Positions 43,668 through 52,717 are shown, counted from the first letter of the stretch. The stretch: 64,000 nucleotides of DNA from Amycolatopsis jejuensis (GCF_000717335.1 NZ_JNYZ01000015.1:127412-191411), one strand, 5' to 3'. A program made the numbers and translations. Notes: generated from the sequence alone by a model not told the origin.

Positions 43668-44438
43668 TCAGAGTGAAGGCACCAGGCCGCCGTCACAGCG
43701 CAGCGTGGTGCCGGTGACATAGGCGGCTTGAGCGCTGCACAGGAATGCGGCGGCGGCGCCGAACTCAGCGGGGTCCCCGTACCTGCCAGCCGGGATCGAA
43801 GCTCGTGATTCCCGTTCGATTTCCTGGGCACTGCGGCCGGATTGCTTCGCGACCTCGGCGTCGAGAGCGGCCGTCCGAGCGGTCCGGATCCAGCCGGGGA
43901 GCATCATGTTCACTGTGACGCCGTCGGCGGCGACCTCGGTCGCGAGTGTCTTCAGGTAGGCAGCGAGCGCCGCGCGACCGAGATTGGATTGGACCAGCCC
44001 AGGAAGCGGCGTCGCGACGCTGATCGACCCGATGGCGAGAATTCGGCCCCAGCCTCGGCTCCGCATTCCGCCGAGCACCAGCGAGGTGAGCTCGACATGG
44101 GGGCGGACAAGGGCACTGATCGAGGCGCTGACTCCGACGAGGTCGAGATCCGCTGCAGTGCCCGGCGAGGGGCCCGGACCGTTGAGCACCAAGATGTCGA
44201 CCGGCCCGAATACCCGGGCGGCTTCGAGTAACTGCTCAGGCCCACCGCTTGCCGTCAAATCGATGCCGACCCCCACCGCGCTCGGAAGCTCGGCAGCAAT
44301 GGCTGCGGCCCGATCGCCGCGCCGGCCACACACCACGAGGTGCGCACCCTCCGCGGCCAGTGCCCGAGCGGTGGCCTCACCCAAGCCGCTGGTCGACGCG
44401 CATACCACCGCCGTGCGCCCGCGTAACCCGAAATCCAT
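43668..44438 (-). CDS. SDR-family protein lacking the usual Tyr/Lys pair
   Basis: 256 aa Rossmann protein: 'VVCASTSGLGEATARALAAE' (cofactor loop), 'DILVLNGPGPSPG', 'ILAIGSISVATPLPG'. The place of the catalytic YxxxK is 'SNLGRAALAAY', so Tyr and Lys are replaced by Ser and Arg. This variant, which I have seen described as 'SNxxR' SDRs, may be catalytically altered. C-terminus 'YVTGTTLRCDGGL' is normal. Intact frame between pseudogenes, upstream of nothing obvious. Confidence 0.8.
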   Translation of the reverse strand: MDFGLRGRTAVVCASTSGLGEATARALAAEGAHLVVCGRRGDRAAAIAAELPSAVGVGIDLTASGGPEQLLEAARVFGPVDILVLNGPGPSPGTAADLDLVGVSASISALVRPHVELTSLVLGGMRSRGWGRILAIGSISVATPLPGLVQSNLGRAALAAYLKTLATEVAADGVTVNMMLPGWIRTARTAALDAEVAKQSGRSAQEIERESRASIPAGRYGDPAEFGAAAAFLCSAQAAYVTGTTLRCDGGLVPSL

Positions 44439-44559
44439 CAGCGACCTCCACGTCGTGACAGGGCATTGTCGTGATCCGGTTGCTCGCCGGCCGGCGCGAC
44501 CGACGGCTCCGGCCCGAACAGCCCGGGCTGCAGCCCCGGATCGCCGGGGATCCAGGTGC

Positions 44560-45025
44560 CGAACCGTTGCGCACGCTCACTGAGCTCGCGTGCGCGCGCG
44601 ACGACCGCGCGGCCGATGGCCACCTGGCTTCCGTTCCACGCGGTGAGGTCCGGCTGGCCCGGGCTGCGTTTCCCCACCGCTTCGGCAAGGGTCCACGCGT
44701 TGTGGCATACCTTGGCCGTCCGAACGCGGGTGTCTCCACCGACGATAGCCCGGTCGACGAGTACGACGAGGCAGCGTTCGACACCGTGATGTCCGTCAAC
44801 ATGAAGAGTGTCTGGTACGGGGTCCGGGCGGCCGTGCCGTATCTGCGCAAGCGCGGCGGCGGCATCGTGATCACCTCGTCCACACACGGGATCTCCGGGC
44901 GCGATCGACACGGAGCTGACGCAAGCCCGGTCAGCCACGGCGAACCCGGACGACCCCCGGGCGGCCATGGCGGCATGGGCGTCCTACGTCCCGATGAAGC
45001 GTTGGGCTCAACCGGTCGGGAGCGG
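44560..45025 (+). pseudogene. Broken SDR gene
   Basis: 'NAGVSTDDSPVDEYDEAAFD' and 'TVMSVNMKSVWYGVRAAVPY', 'GGGIVITSSTHGISG' are in one frame; the catalytic Tyr/Lys segment is deleted and another frame continues 'IDTELTQARSATANPDD' and 'SYVPMKRWAQP'. The start with the cofactor loop is not recognisable. Dead gene. Confidence 0.65.
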
Positions 45026-45095
45026 ATGGCGTCGGCCACCCCTTCGACGATCTTCGGCACGGTCTCCTCGTACCATCGTGCTCAAGGTTGCCGGG

Positions 45096-45389
45096 TCATC
45101 CTTGGGCGCCGTCGATGAGGACGACTTGGCTCGTCGCGGTGCGCTCGCGCAGCTCTCGCAGCGGCTGGTAGTCCTCATCTGCGTGCCAGCGCTTGGCGTC
45201 CTCGTAGGTCGGGAACTCGGCGATGACGAGGCCGGTGGGGTTCCATGCGCCTTCCAGGACCTCGAACCGGCCGTAGGCCGCAAGCAGGCGCGAGTTGTAC
45301 TTCTCGGCGATGCGTCCGGCTTCGGCCTGGTACCGCTTGTAGCCCTCCACGTCGTGGACGTCCATGTTGGCGATGAGATATGCAGACAT
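45096..45389 (-). CDS. DUF1330 family protein
   Basis: 97 aa from ATG 45389 with GGAGG upstream. A ferredoxin-like small fold: 'AYLIANMDVHDVEGYKRYQA', 'LAAYGRFEVLEGAWNPTGLV', 'FPTYEDAKRWHADEDYQPL', 'SQVVLIDG'. Function unknown; DUF1330 genes often sit in aromatic or amine catabolic clusters. TTTGATCAAG lies 121 bp upstream. A truncated paralogue is at 43052. Confidence 0.9.
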   Translation of the reverse strand: MSAYLIANMDVHDVEGYKRYQAEAGRIAEKYNSRLLAAYGRFEVLEGAWNPTGLVIAEFPTYEDAKRWHADEDYQPLRELRERTATSQVVLIDGAQG

Positions 45390-45509
45390 CGAGCCTCCGG
45401 TTCGCTGTGACAAGCGCGCATCCCGCCGGCGGCGGGTCCAGCGGCGCAAGACGCGCGCGCCGAAACGCTCCGGCGCCTCGCGAGCGGAAAGTCTAACGGA
45501 AACGGAAGA

Positions 45510-45519
45510 TTTGATCAAG
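45510..45519. promoter_or_regulatory. TTTGATCAAG operator
   Basis: One-mismatch copy upstream of the DUF1330 gene, in an AT-rich patch. Confidence 0.65.
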
Positions 45520-45773
45520 TGAACGCGATTGTGCCGTTCGCGGCCGTTCGCGCCCGTCACCGGCCTCCCCGGTGAGCCCGGTGACGAACGACCGTCGGGG
45601 CGGGAACCTCCTCCGACTGCCGGACGGGGTTCCTGGTCCTTGGCCAGCAGATGCGCTTGACGAGCTGTTCGAAACGGACTCTCCGCCGACCGGCGGGCCG
45701 GCGCGATGCGCGCCAGGAAACAATCGGCACCGATCGGGATCGGAGATGGCGCCGTGGCGGCGAGGTCGCTATT

Positions 45774-45783
45774 ATTGATCAAA
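45774..45783. promoter_or_regulatory. ATTGATCAAA operator
   Basis: One-mismatch copy in context ATTATTGATCAAAT, 183 bp before the class V PLP enzyme start. Confidence 0.65.
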
Positions 45784-45965
45784 TCGGAGCTCGACAGCGT
45801 TGTCCGTGCCGCTACGGATCAAGCGCCGCCCGACAGCCGTATGCGGAACGAGGAAATGGGAACTCGCCGGGGATTTCGGAGCGGGGTCGGCCGGCTCGTC
45901 GAGCTCTGGAGATCGAGTTCGGTGCAGCAGCCGATGACGATGGACGACACAGGAAGAGATTCGCC

Positions 45966-47159
45966 ATGGAGAAGCCGATGACCACCACGCCTCCCGAAGT
46001 CACCGAGTTCCGCCGGCAGTTCCCGATCTTCGAACGCAAGGTGCACCTCGCGAGCAACTCTCGCGGCGCGATGCATGTTTCCCACCCTGCGGCGTTCGAG
46101 GAGTACACGCGGCTGTGGGTTGAGGGAGGAACGCCGTGGGGACCGTACATGGAGCGGACCGAGGATCTCCGCGCCGGGTACGCGGAGTTCATCGGCGCTT
46201 CGCCGCACGAGATCGCGATCACGGCGTCGGCGACCACGGGGCTGGCGTCCGTCGCCTCGGCGCTGGACGCAAAGAAGCGCCCTGTCGTCGTGATCGACGA
46301 CTACAACTTTCCGTCAATCGTCTACCTTTGGCTGGCTCAGCAGGCACGCGGCATCGAGCTGCGACGCGTCTCGCCGAACGACGAGGGGATCATCACGCCC
46401 GAGGCGTTCGACGCCGTGCTGGACGAGCGGGTCGCGATGGTCTCCGTGACCCACGTGTGCTTCAAGAACGGGCATCGTCTCGATCTTGCCGCGGTCGGCA
46501 AGCGCGCTCGCGACGTCGGGGCGATCTTCGCCGTCGATGACTACCACTGCACCGGCGCACGGGTGCTCGATGTCGACAAGTTGAACATCGACGTGCTCAC
46601 GACCGGCACGGTGAAGTTCCTCCTGGGCGGCGCCGGCGTGGGTCTCCTGTACGTCCGGGACCAGGTCGTCGAGAACCTCCATCCCACGGTGACCGGATGG
46701 TTCGGCCAGGACAATCCGGACAACATCCAGATCGACGAGCTCCTCGAGGCGGGCGACGCTCGCCGCTTCCAGATCACTGCACCGGCCCTCTCGGGCGTCT
46801 ACGAGAGCTACGCCGGGCTGAAGGTCCTCCAGGAGGTGGGCGCCACGACGATCGAGCCGTACATCGAGGGCCTGACAGCCCGCGCCATGGATCGCCTCGA
46901 CGCCGCCGGCTTCGTCTCCCCGACTCCCGCGGACCCCAACTTGCGTGGCCCGCTCGTCACCGTCCGGGCCAAGGACCCCGGTGCAGCCGTGGCCAAGCTG
47001 GCGGAGCATGACATCGTCGTGAGCCACCGCGGAGGAAACATCCGCGCCGCGTTCCACTACTACAACACCTTCGAGGACATCGACCGGCTGATCGACGCGC
47101 TCGAGGACGCACGGGACCTGATGGTGACGGCGTCGGACGTGCCGGCGCCGGTGCACTGA
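45966..47159 (+). CDS. Class V PLP-dependent aminotransferase/lyase
   Basis: 397 aa (ATG 45966; ATG 45978 behind GGAGAAG is equally plausible). PLP-binding Lys217 in 'TTGTVKFLLGGAGVGLLYV', Asp191/192 in 'FAVDDYHCTGA', 'SATTGLASV' phosphate loop. The pattern is nearest to isopenicillin-N epimerase and cysteine-desulfurase-like proteins; the substrate is not predictable. Codon choice here looks less GC-biased at third positions than in the 31-43 kb operons, suggesting a different origin. Operator at 45774 upstream. Confidence 0.85.
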   Translation: MEKPMTTTPPEVTEFRRQFPIFERKVHLASNSRGAMHVSHPAAFEEYTRLWVEGGTPWGPYMERTEDLRAGYAEFIGASPHEIAITASATTGLASVASALDAKKRPVVVIDDYNFPSIVYLWLAQQARGIELRRVSPNDEGIITPEAFDAVLDERVAMVSVTHVCFKNGHRLDLAAVGKRARDVGAIFAVDDYHCTGARVLDVDKLNIDVLTTGTVKFLLGGAGVGLLYVRDQVVENLHPTVTGWFGQDNPDNIQIDELLEAGDARRFQITAPALSGVYESYAGLKVLQEVGATTIEPYIEGLTARAMDRLDAAGFVSPTPADPNLRGPLVTVRAKDPGAAVAKLAEHDIVVSHRGGNIRAAFHYYNTFEDIDRLIDALEDARDLMVTASDVPAPVH

Positions 47160-47181
47160 GCCGAAGCGCGGGGACACCCGT

Positions 47182-47620
47182 GTGAGTCGGGATTGTCGGA
47201 GGTCGCTCGGTGGCGTCACCGCCGGGCTGCTGCTCCGGGATGCCGGGTCTGAGGTCGACGTCTTCGAGCGCTCCGCAACCGGGCTCTTCGGGTACGGCGC
47301 GGGTCTCGGCGTGGATGCGCCGACGACCGACTACTTGCGAGAGCGGCTCGGCACGGATGTCGATGCCCTGAGCTTCGTCCCGCGCAGCGTGCGGTATCTC
47401 GATCGAAGCGGGGAGCTCGTCTACGAGGGCCGCTTCGGAGCAGCGGGTGAGCACCTGGACGACCCTCCATCGCCATCTCATGGACCGAGCACGTCGAGTT
47501 CTCGGACGGCGTGCGCGAGAAGTTCGACTTCGTCGTCGGCGCTGACGGGGTCGGATCGACTGTTCGCTCGATCCTCTTTCCGGACGGGTCGCTCCGGTGC
47601 TCCGGGTACGTGTCGTGAAG
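47182..47620 (+). pseudogene. Broken FAD monooxygenase (2,6-dihydroxypyridine-hydroxylase-like)
   Basis: 'SLGGVTAGLLLRDAGSEVDV' (FAD loop), 'GYGAGLGVDAPTTDYLRERL' and 'RYLDRSGELVYEGRF' are in frame; later 'FSDGVREKFDFVVGADGVGS' and 'TVRSILFPDG' lie in another frame after a deletion of perhaps 70-100 residues, and a stop follows 'CSGYVS'. The C-terminal half is absent. The opening resembles NicC/dihydroxypyridine-hydroxylase relatives more than MhpA. Only 22 bp after the PLP enzyme gene, so formerly in its operon. Confidence 0.65.
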
Positions 47621-47724
47621 GACGGCTCACGCCGTACCGCGGCCGGCCCTCGCGGCGGCAGGGGCTGTCAGGCCGTCGACCGAGGTTGGGCGCAGGCGTC
47701 GACGGTGGTCGGCCTCCTGGAAAA

Positions 47725-47799
47725 CTTGATCAAATATTTGCGATCCGCCATTGCAGGGAGTGAAGGCTGCCTGTATTGTCAGGCACAAATTTGATCAAA
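47725..47799. promoter_or_regulatory. Operator pair before the SDR gene
   Basis: CTTGATCAAA (47725-47734) and exact TTTGATCAAA (47790-47799), centres 65 bp apart. Confidence 0.75.
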
Positions 47800-47805
47800 G
47801 AAGCC

Positions 47806-47935
47806 GACTCGGCGGCACGTTCACCGATCTTGTTCTGAGGGATCCGATCACCGGTGCCGTCCGCGTGACGAAGTCGCCCACGCTGAAAGAACGCTCGGCA
47901 ACATGCCTCGTTCATCTGATGGACAAGGTACGACT
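47806..47935 (+). pseudogene. N-terminal fragment of a HyuA-like gene
   Basis: 'LGGTFTDLVLRDPITGAVRV' followed by 'TKSPT' is nearly the N-terminus of the intact HyuA at 56090 ('VGGTFTDFVLRDPVTGAIRV'). The match stops after about 30 residues and no start codon remains; an exact operator lies directly in front. Evidence that a hyuA gene once followed this promoter. Confidence 0.75.
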
Positions 47936-47950
47936 TGCAGAAGGAGAACC

Positions 47951-48706
47951 ATGTCTCGAGAGCACTTGGAGGGCCGGTCCGTCTTGGTCACCGGCGGAGG
48001 ATCCGGAATCGGCCGCGGCATCGCGTTGGCGTTTGCCGACGCAGGAGCACGTGTCACCATCGCAGGCCGGCGTGAGGACGCCTTGGCCGACACGGTCGCC
48101 CTGCGACCCGGGATCACGGCATGCGCCGGCGACATCACCTCACCGGCGGACGTGACGCGCATCGTCGAAGCTGCGTCCGGTCCGGAGGGCGAGCTCGACG
48201 TGTTGGTGAACAACGCGGGTCGCATGGACCTCATGGAGCTTGCCGAGTGCGACCCGGACCGTGTGCGAGCGCTGTTCAGCACCAACATCGTCGGCACCAC
48301 TCAGGTCACGCAGGCTGCGCTGCCCGCGCTGCGAGCCCGCAAGGGTCTCGTGGTGAACGTCACGAACGCTCTCGCGGCATCGCGGAAGGGCGCGACGACC
48401 GGTGCAGGGTTTCTGACCGCGGGGAAGGCGGCGCTGGACTCGCTGACCCGAACGTGGGCGTACGAGCTCGCGCCGGACATCAGGGTCAACGCGGTCGCAC
48501 CGGGGATGGTTCGATCCTGGGAAGGGGACGGTCACGTGTCGTCTGAGGTGATGGAGTACCTCGAGGAGGCGTCGCAAAAGGCTCTCCGGCGCAGGATCGG
48601 GGCTCCCGCCGATATCGCCTACTGGGTTCTCGCGTTGGCTGATCCTGCCGCGGAGTGGACGACCGGGCAGACGATCGTCCTCGACGGCGGCCTCAATGTC
48701 GCCTGA
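47951..48706 (+). CDS. SDR-family oxidoreductase with atypical active site
   Basis: 251 aa from ATG 47951 behind AAGGAGAA. Cofactor loop 'VLVTGGGSGIGRGIALAFAD', 'DVLVNNAGRMDL', C-terminal 'TTGQTIVLDGGL'. The YxxxK segment reads 'GAGFLTAGKAALDSLTR': Lys is kept but the Tyr position is Leu, with Phe one residue earlier. It may be inactive or use another residue. Expressed from the 47725/47790 operators after the HyuA scrap. Confidence 0.85.
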   Translation: MSREHLEGRSVLVTGGGSGIGRGIALAFADAGARVTIAGRREDALADTVALRPGITACAGDITSPADVTRIVEAASGPEGELDVLVNNAGRMDLMELAECDPDRVRALFSTNIVGTTQVTQAALPALRARKGLVVNVTNALAASRKGATTGAGFLTAGKAALDSLTRTWAYELAPDIRVNAVAPGMVRSWEGDGHVSSEVMEYLEEASQKALRRRIGAPADIAYWVLALADPAAEWTTGQTIVLDGGLNVA

Positions 48707-49300
48707 CGCCATATCGCGGCACGCGTTCTCGTAGTCGGACCGGGACGGCAGGCGAGCCTCGGAGTCGGCACTGACGGCATGAACGGGAAGGCGATCACCG
48801 CCGCCGCTTCTGGTGGCAATCGGGCGTCGGACCCTGGTGACAAAGCTACGTGACTCGGGTGCGCATTCGCGATCGCACGAAGCACGATCGCGAAGCGACG
48901 TTACCCGCTACGTCTCGACGCCGGGTGCTCTGAGGGCGAAGCACGCGAACGCGACAAGGCCGTAGCACCGCGGTTGGTCGATCGCGCGGCCAGTCGGCGT
49001 CGACGACCAAGCGGCCTGCGATCCAAGCGTCTGGCCGTCTCGAACGTGCGGCGTGGGCGCGCGGGGCGACGCCTTCCGGCCGTGCGGACGAACGACCGCA
49101 CGGCGGCGGCGCTGGGCATCAGCGTGCCCGAGGCAAAGCTGCACGCGTTCGCGCTCTCGGCAAGCCTAACGGCCCGCCAGCGTGTCGCTGGCCAACTTCA
49201 CATGGCCGTGATCGCGTCGCGCGCGATCTAGACGAGTTCGACGACGTCCGGGTAGGACGTGACGGTGGCCGCTACGTCGGCGACGCAGAGCTCGAGGTGT
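48707..49300. other. About 600 bp without a recognisable gene
   Basis: Frames on both strands are arginine-rich with no family I recognise. The segment separates the SDR gene from the convergent CocE-like hydrolase gene. No TTTGATCAAA site seen. Confidence 0.5.
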
Positions 49301-51046
49301 TCAATCTTGTGGCGTCCCATCGGCCTTTCCGGGGTCGGGTGGAACGACGGGCAGGAGAAGATACGGCCGGTGGTGGTCGCCAGCGTGAAGCATCACCTTG
49401 CCGGCGAACACGTCGCTCGGCCGGTCGCGAGGGTCGTTGTGACTGCCCTCGGCCGGGTTGTGCCAGTCCACGAGGGCAGCAGCGTCGGCGTTCTCGCAGG
49501 TGTAATCGTGGCCCTGCACCGTCAGCGCGAGCGTGTACCCGGCCGGCACCACGATGGAGGTCGGCCAGATCTCGACGTCGAGCTCATAAACCTCGCCGGG
49601 GTTCAGTGGCTGTGGATCGTCGTGGGTGTGAACGGGCTGATGTGCAGTGCTGAGCTCCGGGTCGAGCTTGCGGTGAGACCCCCGCAGCCAGCCCTGCGAG
49701 ATCGGCATGTGCGGGTTGTTCGCACCGCGCATCGTGACCTCATTGCCCGCCGGATCGAAGACCCGGAGCACGAGGAAGAGGTCGACGTCGGTGGTCGCCG
49801 ACGAGACGAACAGCTTCGCAGCGGAGGGTCCGGTGATCTCGGTCTCCTCGTCGACGACCGTGCGGAAGGTGATCCCGTCGCGCATCGCCTGATAGGAGGC
49901 GTGGCCGTCGCCGGCGGGCGGCGTGGTCCCGAGCGCGCCGTCGCTCGGGTGCAGGTAGAGCTTCGTCCACCGCGTCTGCGGGAGCGGCCAGTCGTCCTCG
50001 TAGCGCAGTGCCGTGGTCCCATCGACATGACGCACGTTGACGATCACGGGCGGCACCCGGTCCCATCCGTTGCGCTCGTCCTTGAGGAAGTGGTCGAAGA
50101 AGCGCTTCTGCAGCTCGCGGCCGTAGTCGGTGTAGAAATGCGTCCAGTGCTCGAGGGTATGCAGCTCGAGCCACTTGTGATCGGAGCCTGCGCGCACGAA
50201 GCCCTCGACGTTGCCGCGCAGGTGGAGTCCCTGGCCACCGAGATTGCCCGCCGACAGCAGCGGGACGCGAATGGCCGGCAAGTCGCCGTTGCGCTCCTCG
50301 TAGTACGCGTTCAGCGTCGGGTGGTCGTAGTGCTCGGCGATCAAGTCCGCACGCTGTCGGGCACGCTGTTCCTCGGACAGCGTCTCGTCGCCGAACGCGA
50401 GCACACCGGTCACCGGATTCCGTTGGCCGTGCTCGCCGATCCCGTACTGCGCCTTGCCGATGCGGTTGCGATACCAGCGCATGGTGAACGTGGAGAGGAT
50501 GCCTCCGTGACGGCGACCGTCGCGATAGTTGTCCGAGCATCCCTCCCACGGGCAGATCGCGGCGAGATGGGGCGGCTGCAGCGCTGCGACCTGCCATTGG
50601 TTCATGGCCAGGTAGGAGATCCCGACGAGCCCGACGCGGCCGCTGCTCCACGGCTGGGTCCCGGCCCACTCGATGCAGTCGTAGAGGTCTTGCGTCTCGC
50701 GCGCCGAGAAGTGGTCGACGTAACCCGGTGAGCGGCCCATCCCCCGGGAGTCGACCCGCACGACCACGTAGCCGTGAGGAACCCACTTCTCCGGGTCGAC
50801 GGCCTCCCAGTTTGCATAGACGTTGCTGGAGCCGGCCGGCACGTCCGGGTGCTCCCGGCAGAGCGCCTCCCACTGATCGGGCCGTCCCTCCGCGAAGTTC
50901 AGCCCCTTGCCGTACGGGCTGTAGCTGAGGAGCACGGGATGCCGGCCGTGCGCAGGTCGGAAGACGTCGGCACGAAGCACCAGGCCGTCGTCGGCTTCGA
51001 CGGCCACGTCCCAGTCGATGCGCATGCTGTCGTTGGCGGGGGTCAT
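49301..51046 (-). CDS. CocE/NonD-family alpha/beta hydrolase, second copy
   Basis: 581 aa from ATG 51046 behind GGGAG. Nucleophile Ser144 in 'GLVGISYLAMNQW'; C-terminal jelly-roll as in the first copy. Long identical blocks with the protein at 31128 ('PYGKGL', 'VDSRGMGRSPGYVD', 'NLGGQGLHLRGNVEGF') show a common ancestor, but the C-terminus has an extra insert ('HDYTCENADAAALVDWHNPA'). Divergent from the amine oxidase across an operator pair. Confidence 0.87.
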   Translation of the reverse strand: MTPANDSMRIDWDVAVEADDGLVLRADVFRPAHGRHPVLLSYSPYGKGLNFAEGRPDQWEALCREHPDVPAGSSNVYANWEAVDPEKWVPHGYVVVRVDSRGMGRSPGYVDHFSARETQDLYDCIEWAGTQPWSSGRVGLVGISYLAMNQWQVAALQPPHLAAICPWEGCSDNYRDGRRHGGILSTFTMRWYRNRIGKAQYGIGEHGQRNPVTGVLAFGDETLSEEQRARQRADLIAEHYDHPTLNAYYEERNGDLPAIRVPLLSAGNLGGQGLHLRGNVEGFVRAGSDHKWLELHTLEHWTHFYTDYGRELQKRFFDHFLKDERNGWDRVPPVIVNVRHVDGTTALRYEDDWPLPQTRWTKLYLHPSDGALGTTPPAGDGHASYQAMRDGITFRTVVDEETEITGPSAAKLFVSSATTDVDLFLVLRVFDPAGNEVTMRGANNPHMPISQGWLRGSHRKLDPELSTAHQPVHTHDDPQPLNPGEVYELDVEIWPTSIVVPAGYTLALTVQGHDYTCENADAAALVDWHNPAEGSHNDPRDRPSDVFAGKVMLHAGDHHRPYLLLPVVPPDPGKADGTPQD

Positions 51047-51114
51047 CCGCACTGCTCCCGGTGTCGTGGGCGAGGCGCCGGCTCCAGATTCGGGCACCCT
51101 CGGCGGCAAACTGC

Positions 51115-51187
51115 TTTGATCATAGACGCCGCATCGTGCTGAGTTCGACGGCCGGACGCGCCAAGCAAGGGTTATTTTTTGATCAAA
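51115..51187. promoter_or_regulatory. Operator pair between hydrolase and amine oxidase
   Basis: TTTGATCATA (51115-51124) and exact TTTGATCAAA (51178-51187) in a run of Ts, centres 63 bp apart, serving the divergent genes at 51046 and 51287. Confidence 0.8.
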
Positions 51188-51286
51188 TTAGTGCTAGCGT
51201 ATCGCAGCCCGGCCCCGTTTCGGCGACGTTGGAGCGGGCGGGGTTCGCTCCAGCGGGTATCCGTGTCAGGAAGCTTGAGGGAAGAA

Positions 51287-52672
51287 ATGATGGAAGACAC
51301 CAACAGCGAGATTCTCGACTGCATCGTGGTGGGCGCGGGAGCGGCCGGGCTTACGGCCGCGTCGGTCTTGCACGATGCGGGCAAGACCTTCGTCGTCCTG
51401 GAGGCTCGGGACCGTCTCGGGGGCCGGGCTCACTCGCTCCCGCTCTCGGACGGCACCCCCATCGAGCAGGGCGCGTCTCGGGTGCACGGTGCGCGGACGC
51501 CGACCTGGGACTACGTCATCCGGACCGGCATGGCGACGCATGGTCCGAAGCCCCATGAGCTGGTGAAGCTCTCGACTGCTCGTGAAGACGGCACGACCCA
51601 TCCCCCGTACTTCGGCGGAGGAGAGTGGCGATCCGGCGAGCAGTCCGCCGAGGTCAGCGAAGCGCTGGAGCGTGTTCCGACGGTACTGGGGCAGCCCGGG
51701 CAGGAGGACGTGAGCGTGCTCGACGCTCTGCACCAGAACGGGTTCACCCAGGCGCAGATCGACGCGATCGCTTGGGAGCTCGACGCCTTCGCGCCGATTC
51801 CGATCGACGAGCTGAGTGCCCGCTCGGCCGGCGACGGCTACGCCCTCGGCGCGGAGAACGTCGCGAGCTTCGAGTTCGTGGACGGATACTCGGAGTTGTG
51901 GAGGAGGATCGCCGAGCCGTTCGCGGACCGCATCCGCCTCGAGAGCCCCGTGACCCGGGTGGAGTGGTCGCCCAACGGCGTCCAAGTGCATTCCGCAGGC
52001 GGGCAGTTTGCGGCCAGGACGGCGGTTGTCACGTTGCCGCTCGGCGTGTTGCAGGAAGGCAGCGTGACGTTTGAGCCGAGCCTGCCACAGGCGAAGCAGG
52101 AGGCGATCGACGACCTGCGCATGGGGCTGGAGATCAAGCTCGGCGCCGAGTTCCGGCACGCGTTCTGGGAGCCCCGGGTCGGCCTTGTGAACTCCTTCTT
52201 CAATGCCGACTCGGCAATGAATCGGTGGTGGGTGCCGTTCGCACGACGGCCTGGTCCACCCGCGCTCATCGCGTGGACCGGTGCGATTCACTCGGCGGCC
52301 CTGACGGGCAAGCACGAGGAGCTCGAGGAGGTGTTCATCTCCACGTTGCAGACGATGTTCCCCGAGGTCGACGTCCGTGCCGAGCTGGTTGCCCTGCACA
52401 TCGCCGACTGGCCATCGGACCCGTGGGCGCGAGGCGCCGTGAGCATCGCTCCGGTGGGTGCGTACTTCAAGCGCGCCGATCTCGCCGCGCCGACGGCGCC
52501 GTTGCTGTGGGCCGGCGAGGCCAGCTCGATTGACGGCAACGCGGAGAGCGTCCACGGCGCCATCGCGACAGGACGACGCGCCGCCCTCGATGCGTTCCAT
52601 CTCCTGCGCCCGCTGCAGCCGAGCAATCCGGACAGTCGCATCGACTGGTCCTACTTCACGGGGCTGGTCTAG
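51287..52672 (+). CDS. Flavin amine oxidase (MAO/polyamine-oxidase type)
   Basis: 461 aa from ATG 51287 (second ATG 51290) behind GAGGGAA. FAD loop 'CIVVGAGAAGLTAASVL' and 'ARDRLGGRAHS'; C-terminal 'APLLWAGEASSIDGNAESVH' is the second FAD motif. Oxidises an amine to an imine or aldehyde with O2. No signal peptide; no CoA motif. A decayed paralogue is at 43195. The NTF2, FAH and RidA-like genes elsewhere in the regulon would process its product. Confidence 0.9.
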   Translation: MMEDTNSEILDCIVVGAGAAGLTAASVLHDAGKTFVVLEARDRLGGRAHSLPLSDGTPIEQGASRVHGARTPTWDYVIRTGMATHGPKPHELVKLSTAREDGTTHPPYFGGGEWRSGEQSAEVSEALERVPTVLGQPGQEDVSVLDALHQNGFTQAQIDAIAWELDAFAPIPIDELSARSAGDGYALGAENVASFEFVDGYSELWRRIAEPFADRIRLESPVTRVEWSPNGVQVHSAGGQFAARTAVVTLPLGVLQEGSVTFEPSLPQAKQEAIDDLRMGLEIKLGAEFRHAFWEPRVGLVNSFFNADSAMNRWWVPFARRPGPPALIAWTGAIHSAALTGKHEELEEVFISTLQTMFPEVDVRAELVALHIADWPSDPWARGAVSIAPVGAYFKRADLAAPTAPLLWAGEASSIDGNAESVHGAIATGRRAALDAFHLLRPLQPSNPDSRIDWSYFTGLV

Positions 52673-52697
52673 CTCTAGAGGCGGTGTTCGACCCGGC

Positions 52698-52717
52698 GGC
52701 CCGGGGGGGGCCGGGCC
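52698..52717 (+). terminator. Possible weak hairpin after the amine oxidase
   Basis: GGCCCGG, six Gs, CCGGGCC: a 7-bp stem 26 bp after the stop. Could equally be chance in GC-rich DNA. Confidence 0.35.
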
